DNA of 64,000 bases. Origin: Cryomorpha sp963836915 (GTDB lineage: Bacteria > Bacteroidota > Bacteroidia > Flavobacteriales_D > Cryomorphaceae). Location of the stretch: NCBI GenBank assembly GCA_963836915.1, contig CAWILH010000002.1, forward strand, positions 2,604,001 through 2,668,000, read 5' to 3'. Under the pieces are notes generated by a model that searched no databases, was not told the origin of the DNA, and saw only the letters and a list, made by a program, of their open reading frames with translations. Positions 43,658 through 52,701 of this stretch are shown here, one piece after another. The translations under genes and the position numbers were made by a program. Position 1 is the first letter of the stretch. Each line of letters begins with the position of its first letter.

Positions 43658-46600
43658 ATGACCCCTTTTTTACGAACGAAAATTTTCTTCTGTTTACTTT
43701 TTGGAATGCTTCTTCAACTTGAAGTGGCAGCACAGTTGGATACCAAGCATTACATACCGCCGTTTTTTGCCAAAGTCGAAGATCAGTCGGGAACATCTAA
43801 TATCCGCAGGCATTTCGTAAGCCTATCGACCCCTTCTGAAGATACCATCCCAGTGACCATTAGAAATGGGTATGGAGAAGTGATCAATGTTATTGAGATC
43901 TCCCGAAACTCCCCTCAAGAATATCAGTTGGGGCCTTTGGGCAATGCCACTGGAAATGTCGCTACCAGCGTATACCCGCTGAACGTAGTACCACGTGATA
44001 GCCTGAATATGCCCATACGCTCGCAAGGCCTTTACTTCGAGAGCTTTCAGCCTTTCTTTGTCAATATGCGGCATAAATCTGGTTCTCAGGGTACGTCTCT
44101 GACGAGTAAAGGCCAAATCGCTTTGGGAAACCGCTTTTATTCCGGTCACCTTTACACCATTTATAATACCGGGAGCGGTAGCGCTTCGTGGAACAATTTT
44201 AGACGAAGTCACTTCATCTCCGTAATGGCTACGGAAGATAATACCGAAGTAACCTTTGACCTCATAAAAGATCCTATAAGCTATATCGGACAGACACCAG
44301 GAGAGCCCATTACGGTGACCCTAGATGCTTTTGAATCTTACGTAATCGGTGTAGACCATGCAGATTATGACAATGCGACCATCAATAACTCAAACGGTAC
44401 CCGAATCACATCTACAAAGCCCATAGCCTGCAATACAGGTTCTTGGCTTTCTGGCAATTCTAGTGGTCAGTGCATTGGTTCTGACCAGATAGTGCCTGCC
44501 GACATCGTAGGCCAGGAATATATCTTGGTACGTGGCCTTGGCGATAGCAGTACGGAGCGACCCATGGTGGTGGCCACCGAAGATGGTACCGAAGTATTCA
44601 TCAATGACAATGCGACCCCATCTGCCGTGCTTGATGAAGGAGAGTTTTTTATCGTTCCTACTACTGAGTTCACTGCAAATGACAACCTCTACATACTGGC
44701 TACCGAAAAAGTCTATATGTACCAGACCCTTTCTGGCTCTAGCTCAAGCATCGGCCCCACGGTGGGCTTGAATTTTATACCCCCGCTTAACTGTATAGGT
44801 GCCAAAGAAGTAAATCTTCCCTTTGTGAATAGCTTGGCGGGAGGTAATGGACAGGGACGGATAAATATTATCACCAAGGCCGGAACTTCCATATTTGTAA
44901 ACGAGAGCACCACACCCCTCACGGGTGCACAGGCCGTGACCGGAAATGCCGACTGGGTGACCTATGCTTTCGACCCACCTTCAAATAATGTGATCATAGA
45001 AAGCGATTCGGTCATGAATGTGGCCTTGCTCACCCGTGACGATCAAGTGGGAACAGCTGGGTACTTTAGCGGTTTCACGCTCGAACCTGTTGTGGGATTG
45101 AGCTCCGGTACTTCAAATGTAGATCCCTGTATACCGGGCAATGCGGTGCTGCAGGTATTCGGCTTTGACACCTACCAGTGGTATTTCAATGGCGATGCCA
45201 TAGTGGGTGCCACGGGCAATACGCTCTTTCCAGAATTTGCCGGCAATTATTCGGTAGATGGGATCGACCTTACCTGTGGTTTTATGTTCAGATCGAGAAA
45301 TTTCGACATTCCATTTTGTCCATCGACACTAGGTGCGGCAAAGGCATTGCAAGATCTTTCCGAGACTGCACCGGGCTCCAGGATTTTTGATTTGACCTAT
45401 CAGGTATTTATTGAAAATTTGGCAGAAAGCCCAAGCCAGAATATTCAGATCATCGAAAATATCAATGGTGGACTTCCCACGGGTGCCACGGCCGAATTGA
45501 TCGGAACTCCCGAACTTTCATTCGGGATATTGACCGGTGGACTCAACCCAGCTTTCGACGGTGAAACTGATAGGAGATTACTCCCAGGAACAGGCTCCAT
45601 ACCAGGCAATGCTGCCGATGCGATCACCCTGACCATACGGGTGGATATGAACAACGCCACTCAAGACGGCTACTTCAATCAGGTAACTGCGACCAGTAAA
45701 AATTCTGGCACCAACAACGGTCTTGACGGGCCTTTTAACGGGCAGGACTTTTCAGATGACGGCACCAATCCCGATCCCAATGGAAATGGTGAGCCCAACG
45801 AAGATGGTGAAAATGACCCAACCCTTACCTGCTTTTTTACCAATGAGATAAGCTATGCGCAGACGAGCTTTTGCACATCGGATGGCTTGCAAGAAGTAGC
45901 GGTAGAAGGGGTGAGCGCTGGTGAATTTACCGCCGATCTGCCGGGATTGGATATCGACATCAATAGCGGCGTTATTTCTACTTCGGAGAGCTCAGCCGGC
46001 ACCTATCAAGTGACCTTCACTACACTAGGTCGCTGCCCTACCGTGACCACTACAGAAGTTGACATCGTAGCTCCACCTACACCGGGCACAGCAGTCGTAA
46101 ATACAGAAATATGTATCGATGCCGAATCGATTTTACTTACTGACTACCTAGATGGCGAAGAGCCTGGCGGTGTATGGACAGATAGCAATGGAGAGGAGAT
46201 ATCGGAGACTTATATCCCAACCATACCGGGAGATTTTACACTTACCTATACCGTTATCACTGATCCCTGTCCGGCAGAGAGCGAGCCAGTGACCATAAAT
46301 GTAATCGGTGAACCCGATCCTGGCACCGTGGTAGAAAACCCTGCTGCATGTGTCGACGCTGGAACGGTAAATCTATTTGACTTTATAGTAGGGGAGCAAC
46401 CCGTGGGACAGTGGTTTGACGAAGCTGGAGATCCCGTATCCAATGTGCAGGCGATCAATGGAGTAGAAACGCTGAACTTTACCTATGAGATTTCAAATAT
46501 GGCCTGTGGCTCCAGAATTTCAGAACTCGCTCTTACGGTAAATCCACTCAGCGATGCTGGCGTATCTCTAGGAGATGCCGATGTATGTGCTGGAGAAATG

Positions 46601-47314
46601 CTTGATCTATTTGACTTTTTAATGTTGCCCGACCTCACAGGGGATTGGAGCGATGCAGACGGGACCATCATTCCCGATCAGACCACGATTCCAGATCCGG
46701 GGCAGGTTACATATACCTATATCACAGAGAATGTACCGTGCGATGCCGATTCTACTTCAGTCACGTTTACGGTTTCGCAAGGCCCCAGCTCGGGTGCGGT
46801 CACTAGCCCAGTGGCCATATGCAAGGGTGATCCGAGCTTTAATCTAATCTCACTTTTGGCAGGAGCCACCACCGGCGGTACCTTCACCAACGGATCGGGA
46901 GCAACGGTAAGCGGAATATTCAATCCCGAAACAGCTGGGAACTACGATTTTACATATACCGTAAATAGCGTTGAATGCGGGGATATATCCACGACCTTCA
47001 CGCTTAACGTGGCTAATAATAATTGTATAAACCGTGTGCTTACTTTTCCGGAAGGCTTCTCGCCAAATGCTGATGGTATAGGCGATACATGGGTGATCTC
47101 GGCAATAGATCAATACCCTGCCAATAGCCTGATCATTTTCAACCGTTGGGGAGCAGAAGTATTTACAGCCCGACCGTACACCAATAACTGGGATGGAACT
47201 GCTGCAAGCGGCCTAAATGCTGGCGATGCACTACCGGTAGGAACCTATTGGTACGTAGTAGACCTCGGCGATGGAAGCGAAATCAAAAAAGGATTTATAT
47301 ACTTGAACCGATAA
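43658..47314 (+). CDS. Large T9SS type B surface protein with IgGFc-binding-like N-terminus
   Basis: 1218 residues. A signal peptide (ends 'EVAAQ') precedes a ~480-residue region resembling the N-terminal domain of IgGFc-binding (FCGBP-like) proteins: 'VMATEDNTEVTF', 'GTRITSTKPIACNTGSW', 'DQIVPADIVGQEYIL' and 'VATEDGTEVFIN'. A DUF11-like repeat follows ('YQVFIENLAESPSQNIQI'), then several Ig-like 'PGTVVENPAAC' units of ~90 residues. The last ~90 residues form a type B sorting domain ('FSPNADGIGDTWVI', 'LIIFNRWGAEVF'). A mucin- or glycan-binding role is suggested by relatives but not shown. Confidence 0.85.
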   Translation: MTPFLRTKIFFCLLFGMLLQLEVAAQLDTKHYIPPFFAKVEDQSGTSNIRRHFVSLSTPSEDTIPVTIRNGYGEVINVIEISRNSPQEYQLGPLGNATGNVATSVYPLNVVPRDSLNMPIRSQGLYFESFQPFFVNMRHKSGSQGTSLTSKGQIALGNRFYSGHLYTIYNTGSGSASWNNFRRSHFISVMATEDNTEVTFDLIKDPISYIGQTPGEPITVTLDAFESYVIGVDHADYDNATINNSNGTRITSTKPIACNTGSWLSGNSSGQCIGSDQIVPADIVGQEYILVRGLGDSSTERPMVVATEDGTEVFINDNATPSAVLDEGEFFIVPTTEFTANDNLYILATEKVYMYQTLSGSSSSIGPTVGLNFIPPLNCIGAKEVNLPFVNSLAGGNGQGRINIITKAGTSIFVNESTTPLTGAQAVTGNADWVTYAFDPPSNNVIIESDSVMNVALLTRDDQVGTAGYFSGFTLEPVVGLSSGTSNVDPCIPGNAVLQVFGFDTYQWYFNGDAIVGATGNTLFPEFAGNYSVDGIDLTCGFMFRSRNFDIPFCPSTLGAAKALQDLSETAPGSRIFDLTYQVFIENLAESPSQNIQIIENINGGLPTGATAELIGTPELSFGILTGGLNPAFDGETDRRLLPGTGSIPGNAADAITLTIRVDMNNATQDGYFNQVTATSKNSGTNNGLDGPFNGQDFSDDGTNPDPNGNGEPNEDGENDPTLTCFFTNEISYAQTSFCTSDGLQEVAVEGVSAGEFTADLPGLDIDINSGVISTSESSAGTYQVTFTTLGRCPTVTTTEVDIVAPPTPGTAVVNTEICIDAESILLTDYLDGEEPGGVWTDSNGEEISETYIPTIPGDFTLTYTVITDPCPAESEPVTINVIGEPDPGTVVENPAACVDAGTVNLFDFIVGEQPVGQWFDEAGDPVSNVQAINGVETLNFTYEISNMACGSRISELALTVNPLSDAGVSLGDADVCAGEMLDLFDFLMLPDLTGDWSDADGTIIPDQTTIPDPGQVTYTYITENVPCDADSTSVTFTVSQGPSSGAVTSPVAICKGDPSFNLISLLAGATTGGTFTNGSGATVSGIFNPETAGNYDFTYTVNSVECGDISTTFTLNVANNNCINRVLTFPEGFSPNADGIGDTWVISAIDQYPANSLIIFNRWGAEVFTARPYTNNWDGTAASGLNAGDALPVGTYWYVVDLGDGSEIKKGFIYLNR

Positions 47315-47338
47315 TTAATCATTCTTAAAATAAAAAGC

Positions 47339-48286
47339 ATGAATCAACCCAGACTATTGAAGCTCACATTGCTCCTTACGGTGATACTGTGTGGCGGCGC
47401 AGCCTCGGCACAGCAGCAGCCACTCTATACCATGTATATGTGGAATCAACTCATAATAAACCCTGGCTACGCAGGTAGCCGGGACGCGCTCACCGCATCG
47501 GCCGTATGGCGCGAGCAATGGGTGGGGCTAGATGGAGCTCCTTCTACGCAAGTAGTGAGCCTGCATAGCCCGCTGCCCAATGAAAAGCTGGGAGTAGGGC
47601 TTACGGTGCAGAATGACCGCATAGGCCCTACCAACAATACTGGCGTATGGGGAGATTTTGCATACCGTCTTCAGGTTACAGAGAAGTCAAAACTCTCCTT
47701 TGGGCTAAGAGCGGGATTTGGAATCTATCAGGCCGATCTGCGCGACTTGGATAATATCAATGCCAATGATCCTGCCTTCAATCAGAATGTGGAGAACAAT
47801 TTTTTGCCCAATTTTGGATTTGGCGCTTATTATTACGGCAATCGCGGATACGTGGGGCTATCGAGCCCGACGATAATTGAAAATGAGCTGAACAGTGGCA
47901 ATAACGGTGGGAGCGATTTCGAGGATCTCAATAACCGCCACTACTACCTCATGGCGGGATACGTATTTAGCCTGAGCCGCGATAGCCTGGGTGTAATGTT
48001 CAAGCCTTCTACCGTGGTACGTGTGGTAAATGGTGCCGACGTGAGCTTTGATGTATCGGCCATGTTTTTGCTTAAGCAAAAGCTTTGGTTGGGTGCGGCA
48101 TACCGCTTTCAGGAGTCGGTCGCTGCAATAGCATCCTTCCAGTTTACCGATCACCTACAGGCCGGTTATTCCTATGATTTTGGCACTAATGACCTCGCCG
48201 ACTACCACAGTGGAACCCATGAGATAATGCTGACCTATGATTTCTTCCGAAATGAAGTGAAGACCAAAAACCCGAGATATTTCTAA
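47339..48286 (+). CDS. PorP/SprF family outer-membrane protein (pair 3)
   Basis: 315 residues with a signal peptide ending 'ASAQQQ', then 'YTMYMWNQLIINPGYAGSRD', 'WREQWVGLDGAPSTQ' and the closing 'SGTHEIMLTYDF'. It follows its presumed substrate by 24 bases and ends the operon; a strong terminator lies 26 bases downstream. Confidence 0.93.
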   Translation: MNQPRLLKLTLLLTVILCGGAASAQQQPLYTMYMWNQLIINPGYAGSRDALTASAVWREQWVGLDGAPSTQVVSLHSPLPNEKLGVGLTVQNDRIGPTNNTGVWGDFAYRLQVTEKSKLSFGLRAGFGIYQADLRDLDNINANDPAFNQNVENNFLPNFGFGAYYYGNRGYVGLSSPTIIENELNSGNNGGSDFEDLNNRHYYLMAGYVFSLSRDSLGVMFKPSTVVRVVNGADVSFDVSAMFLLKQKLWLGAAYRFQESVAAIASFQFTDHLQAGYSYDFGTNDLADYHSGTHEIMLTYDFFRNEVKTKNPRYF

Positions 48287-48310
48287 GATGTTTACACGCT
48301 AAGAATCATA

Positions 48311-48340
48311 AAGATCCACCTGTACGGGTGGATTTTTTTT
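48311..48340 (+). terminator. Intrinsic terminator of the adhesin operon
   Basis: ATCCACC and GGGTGGAT pair across a short TGTAC-type loop, followed by a run of eight T (48333-48340). This closes the 15 kb operon that starts at 33112. Confidence 0.9.
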
Positions 48341-48475
48341 AACCTTTTTTTCTCTTAAAGAGGGCTGTTCCAATTCATCGTTGGCCGATCCGATCCAAGT
48401 ACCAATTTGCGTTTACCCAGTCCAGTCCATGATGCTAAATTTTAACTCAAGAAAAGTATTGACCACCTTCGCAGC

Positions 48476-49042
48476 ATGGAAAAACCAAAAACCTATTGTG
48501 AAGCTATACATTCCGGAGCGTTTGCCGCGGTGCACCGGAAATACCACGACACCGCTTATGGCTTTCCCATAAGTTCGGACGATGCGCTTTTTGGACGGCT
48601 GATTTTAGAGATCAACCAAGCGGGACTTTCATGGACCACCATACTGAACAAAGAAGAGAATTTTCAGAAGGCTTACGCCCGATTTAGCATCGAAAAGATA
48701 GCACAGTTTGGCGAAAAAGAGATTAATGTATTACGCTCCGACGCTGGCATTATTCGCAATAAGCTGAAGATCAACGCGGCGATATTCAATGCCCAAAAAA
48801 TTATAGCGCTTCAAAAAGAATATGGCAGCTTTAAGGCGTGGCTAGACCTGAATCATCTTTTGACAAAGGCTGAGTGGGTCAAATTATTCAAGAAAACTTT
48901 CAAGTTTACCGGTGGCGAGATCACCAATGAATTCTTGATGAGCACCGGGTATCTGAAGGGCGCCCACGATGTGAACTGCCCTATCTACAACGAGGTTTTA
49001 AAAGCCGAGCCAATGTGGGCCAAACTTAAAGGCCTTAGGTAG
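48476..49042 (+). CDS. tag: DNA-3-methyladenine glycosylase I
   Basis: 188 residues, normal size. It removes 3-methyladenine from alkylated DNA, starting base excision repair. Motifs: 'YHDTAYGFPISSDDALF' with the conserved YHD, 'EINQAGLSWTTILNKEENF', 'DAGIIRNKLKI' and 'FKFTGGEITNEFLMSTG'. The zinc-binding residues known from E. coli Tag have counterparts: Cys8, His24, and the His/Cys pair in 'GAHDVNCPIY' (H-x3-C). It lies alone between the adhesin operon and the propeller gene. Confidence 0.9.
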   Translation: MEKPKTYCEAIHSGAFAAVHRKYHDTAYGFPISSDDALFGRLILEINQAGLSWTTILNKEENFQKAYARFSIEKIAQFGEKEINVLRSDAGIIRNKLKINAAIFNAQKIIALQKEYGSFKAWLDLNHLLTKAEWVKLFKKTFKFTGGEITNEFLMSTGYLKGAHDVNCPIYNEVLKAEPMWAKLKGLR

Positions 49043-49172
49043 CCCGTTGAAAAAATCCAATCCATGTCGTTTCATAGGTCTGTAAAAAGCCTAAGGGGCC
49101 TCTGAATAGACCTTCTCTCGAGCTTAGGTTTAGAAAGATTCCCTTTCTTTGGAAAAAACCGAAAGAAATAAG

Positions 49173-50696
49173 ATGAGACTACTTTTTCTGCTCTTCGTAT
49201 GCATCGCTGGCGACGTGGCCTTTGCACAACCCATTCTGACCCTTCACACCGCGGAGAAAGATCTTAAATGGGTGGGTCAAGACGTACGCCAAGATGCCCA
49301 AATTCTTGACTTTAGCCAGACGATTTTCGATTATAAGTTTGATGAAAAGAACGGCATGGTCTACATCCTTTCGCATGAAGGTACGCCAGATAGACCAAAC
49401 CGGAAAGGACAATTTACTGCCTATTCGATCCGTGATGCAGCAGTGCTATGGGAAATACCGTTCAATATTAAAAAAGATGGTTTTATCCTTTCCGATACCC
49501 TGCCTGTGATCTATAGTCGGTACTTCAGCACTGCTTATAACTGGCGGGATGGAGAAAAAATCTGGAAGGGACAGTATGAAACATCCGCGGTTCAAGGAGA
49601 TTTGATCATAGGGTATTCCCCAAATTACATAACGCAAGACGAACTCATTGGCATCAAGCCATCGACGGGAGAAATCAGCTGGAAAAAAGTATTGGAAAAA
49701 GACCAAGAAATGGAAGCGCTCCAGGTCTTTGGTGATACCGCCTGGCTTGCTTATGCAGATGGCATCGACTATACCGATATGCGAACCGGAGAAGGTTTTT
49801 ATTTTAAGGACAAGCGCTACGCGACCGTGGGAAGTGCAGGCGGAGCTTTGGTGGGGGGTATGATGTTTGGAATCACTGGAGCAATTATAGGCAGTCTTAT
49901 CATTCCATCCAATTTTAAGACACCCGACATGACCGGAAGGTCGCAAACCTTTTGGGCTGCAGAAAATGGCCATATTTATTATTTAGGAGGCAAGATGCTC
50001 TATAAATTTGATATGGACGGAATTCGGGTTTGGGAATCCCCGTTTAACGACAAACTTTTTGGAAACAGCAAATGCTTCATTGCAGCCGGTGCGATATATG
50101 CCGTCTTTAATGGGCGCGCAGTATCACCAGATGGCATGTCGATCTATGGCGATAGTGGCATAGAAAGGCATGATCTTAAAACAGGAGAACTTTTGGTGGG
50201 GCTGAAATTAGAAGAACCTATCCGCGATTATCTCATCAAGGATTCAACCATAATGATGGCATTTGACACCAAAATCATAGAATTCCGGCTATCCGATCTC
50301 AGCATTTTCAAAGAGAAAGTGTACGCTACCGAATATGGCGCCAAGCTGGGTTTCGATGAAATTATGAATCCACCCGGATACGTGCGCGGTGACTCTGCTT
50401 TTTTAAATACTTCTATACACCAGCCTGACCATTTCTATGCTGCAAACAAAAGCGGAATGAAGATTGAGTTTGACTCCGAATTCGAACTTACGCGTGTGAT
50501 TCGTAGAAAGGACTATTTCCAGATTTTTGAAAAATTCAATGCCGATTCCATACTGTTGAAGAATGAAGAAGAAAGCATCTGGATCGATTCAAGAGGAAGA
50601 AATACTTTGCCCCTTACCTTTACAGAGAATATGACGTTCGGAGCGAAATGGATCTACGATCAAGATGAAAAAAAGATTCTTATTTACGGGAGGTGA
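49173..50696 (+). CDS. Secreted PQQ-like beta-propeller protein with an internal glycine-zipper segment
   Basis: 507 residues from the ATG at 49173, chosen over the one at 49149 because it leads directly into the signal peptide ('LLFLLFVCIAGDVAFAQ'). The mature protein shows the repeated strands of a PQQ-like propeller: 'GQFTAYSIRDAAVLWEIPF', 'WRDGEKIWKGQ', 'IGIKPSTGEISWKKVL', 'MLYKFDMDGIRVWE', 'RHDLKTGELLVGL'. Around residues 216-245 a hydrophobic glycine zipper ('GGALVGGMMFGITGAIIG') interrupts it, which could insert into a membrane. No family name beyond the fold is evident. The gene converges with the lipoprotein gene 10 bases downstream. Confidence 0.65.
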   Translation: MRLLFLLFVCIAGDVAFAQPILTLHTAEKDLKWVGQDVRQDAQILDFSQTIFDYKFDEKNGMVYILSHEGTPDRPNRKGQFTAYSIRDAAVLWEIPFNIKKDGFILSDTLPVIYSRYFSTAYNWRDGEKIWKGQYETSAVQGDLIIGYSPNYITQDELIGIKPSTGEISWKKVLEKDQEMEALQVFGDTAWLAYADGIDYTDMRTGEGFYFKDKRYATVGSAGGALVGGMMFGITGAIIGSLIIPSNFKTPDMTGRSQTFWAAENGHIYYLGGKMLYKFDMDGIRVWESPFNDKLFGNSKCFIAAGAIYAVFNGRAVSPDGMSIYGDSGIERHDLKTGELLVGLKLEEPIRDYLIKDSTIMMAFDTKIIEFRLSDLSIFKEKVYATEYGAKLGFDEIMNPPGYVRGDSAFLNTSIHQPDHFYAANKSGMKIEFDSEFELTRVIRRKDYFQIFEKFNADSILLKNEEESIWIDSRGRNTLPLTFTENMTFGAKWIYDQDEKKILIYGR

Positions 50697-50705
50697 GTTC
50701 GTGGG

Positions 50706-51494
50706 TCAATCTGATTTTGGCTCAGCGGAAATTTCTTCTTCCAACTCACCCGCAGCTTCATACGCACCTTTCACCTTGAGCTTAGTTTCTGCGTCAAGCA
50801 TATACCAAAGCTCATGGCTGTGATTATTGATATAAATGAGATGCACATCGGCGCCAGATCGTTTGATATATTTTCTCACCTGACTGATCAATCGGTTTGA
50901 AGGTCGCTTGAAGAAACTATTCCAAAATATGACACCATAATAATCGGCCTTCGGCAATTCTTCCAAGGTCACCCTTGATCCATCTACAAAATGAGCACGC
51001 GCCAAGATAAAATCAAGATCGAATTGATGCACGTTAAGCGATTCTATATCGATTTTGGGGGGGAAAGAATCAAAGCAACCATCTACATTCCAATTGAGCG
51101 GAATAGGCGGATCGATGTAGCAATTGACTAGTTTGAAAGTCTCCGTGCCTGTGGATTCAAATAACCGAAACTGTGCAGGCTGCAAGTCGTCGTTGAGAAT
51201 CTTTCGTGTGAAAAAGTACTCCGTCGAGTCTCCCCTGCTCAAGATCATGGCATCCACGTCATTTCTAAAATTTTCGATTAATGCACGTCGAAAAGAAACC
51301 GTGTCAAGCATCAAATGGTCTGCTTCGGGTATGTCCCGTCTATTGCCCTGTTTTAAAATGCTGCCGTCACTAACCCACTTTGGAGTAATGTCAATACCCA
51401 ATAGCGTTCTGTACACCAAGCTGCAGCTCGCCGTGGTAAGGAGTATTAGTATGAATAAGAGAATGTTTTTAATAAAGTGAAATGAATATTTCAT
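50706..51494 (-). CDS. Lipoprotein of unknown function
   Basis: 262 residues. A lipoprotein signal peptide ends with the lipobox 'TTASC' (Cys24 would be lipidated). The mature protein is mixed alpha/beta with no family I recognise; 'VDAMILSRGDSTEYFFTRKI' and 'RKYIKRSGADVHLIYINNHS' are its most regular parts. It is on the same strand as the porin and TrkH genes, 90 bases after the porin, so it may belong to that transcript. Confidence 0.6.
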   Translation of the reverse strand: MKYSFHFIKNILLFILILLTTASCSLVYRTLLGIDITPKWVSDGSILKQGNRRDIPEADHLMLDTVSFRRALIENFRNDVDAMILSRGDSTEYFFTRKILNDDLQPAQFRLFESTGTETFKLVNCYIDPPIPLNWNVDGCFDSFPPKIDIESLNVHQFDLDFILARAHFVDGSRVTLEELPKADYYGVIFWNSFFKRPSNRLISQVRKYIKRSGADVHLIYINNHSHELWYMLDAETKLKVKGAYEAAGELEEEISAEPKSD

Positions 51495-51584
51495 ACTACC
51501 TAAACATGAATCTAAAGCTAATCAATAGGTTCTAACTGCGATTTTCTTGACCATTCAACAGCACAAGAATAGCACCATCCTACC

Positions 51585-52682
51585 CTAAAACTTCACTGCA
51601 ATACTGGAACTCAGAAAGAAATCGGAGTCCGTAATGGTTGACTCATCGCCCAGCTGGCCAGGCTCGGAGAGTAGCTGGCGCGCTTCTATCCTGCAAGCCA
51701 CATTTGGTATTGGACGGTAGTCAATGTTCACAGAGAAAGCTGCCGTTTCAAAACCTAGCGATTGCCCTGCGGTAATGATCACATTCTCTTCATCTTGATA
51801 ATATTCGGCTCTTATAGCGGCTCTCCATTGGCTGGAAAGGGTGTACTCCGCAATGATGATTGGCGAAAGCCAGATGTCATAGCGCTCGCTTCCCTTGGCC
51901 GATTGCTGGGCGCCGATATCAAAACCAGCAATAATTTTAGTGCGACTGCCCATAGAAAGTTTGGCATAGAGATTATTGAAATAGCGGTAGCGGCGGGTAC
52001 TATCTGGATATTCGCTACTCACATAAGTGCTCCAATTTAAGGTGGCTCCGCTCTGGGTGGTGTAAGTGATCCCGGTTCCCACACCCGGAATGCTATTGCC
52101 CGATAGCCGTTGGATTCTTTGCCATCCGTTGCTTACCCAAAGGGTATAGCTCCATTTAGGACCTGCTGTGTACGTAAGCCGCCCTCCGGTAAGGAAATAA
52201 GGAGAATTCTCGGCTAGCAGCGATCGCGTGAGCGTCAAATTATCGGAACTTATGGCACTTTCAAAGCCAATGTGTGAAGGCATTATACCGGCATCGATCC
52301 ACCATTTCGATGCCTTGTCGAGAGAGATTCCCACACTCGCCTGAAAGATATTTTTCAGCGTTGCATCTTCGCCAGAGTAATTGTCATTCGGATAGGTGCC
52401 CGCCTGTAGCGAAAGATTGGCGCGGTAGCGATCATGGCTTAGCTCTGCCTTGAGCAATGCGAGATTTACGTTAAACTCGTTATGTCTATTGTGATTGAAT
52501 AAAAAGCGCTGACGCTCATTGCCGGAAGGCTCATTAAAATCATACACGTAGAATGCATCTACGAAGCCCGAAAGCTTAAAAATCGGATCGGCATTCCACG
52601 TAGAATCAAGCTGAGCAAAACCATTGGCTGTAAAAGCCAAACCAAAAATGGTCAAGATTATAAATCGAATTTCTGCTATCAT
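51585..52682 (-). CDS. Outer-membrane beta-barrel porin-like protein
   Basis: 365 residues with a signal peptide ending 'ANGFAQ'. The mature part opens 'LSGFVDAFYVYDFNEP', then alternates amphipathic strands to a final 'SSSIAVKF' whose terminal Phe is the usual barrel-assembly signal. 'DAGIMPSHIGFESAISSDNLTLTRS' (in parts) is typical of the OmpL-like/BBP2 barrel family found in Bacteroidota. It starts 19 bases after the TrkH gene, so the two are probably one operon: an outer-membrane channel paired with an inner-membrane potassium transporter. Confidence 0.8.
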   Translation of the reverse strand: MIAEIRFIILTIFGLAFTANGFAQLDSTWNADPIFKLSGFVDAFYVYDFNEPSGNERQRFLFNHNRHNEFNVNLALLKAELSHDRYRANLSLQAGTYPNDNYSGEDATLKNIFQASVGISLDKASKWWIDAGIMPSHIGFESAISSDNLTLTRSLLAENSPYFLTGGRLTYTAGPKWSYTLWVSNGWQRIQRLSGNSIPGVGTGITYTTQSGATLNWSTYVSSEYPDSTRRYRYFNNLYAKLSMGSRTKIIAGFDIGAQQSAKGSERYDIWLSPIIIAEYTLSSQWRAAIRAEYYQDEENVIITAGQSLGFETAAFSVNIDYRPIPNVACRIEARQLLSEPGQLGDESTITDSDFFLSSSIAVKF

Positions 52683-52701
52683 GGAAAACTATAAATCATT
52701 T

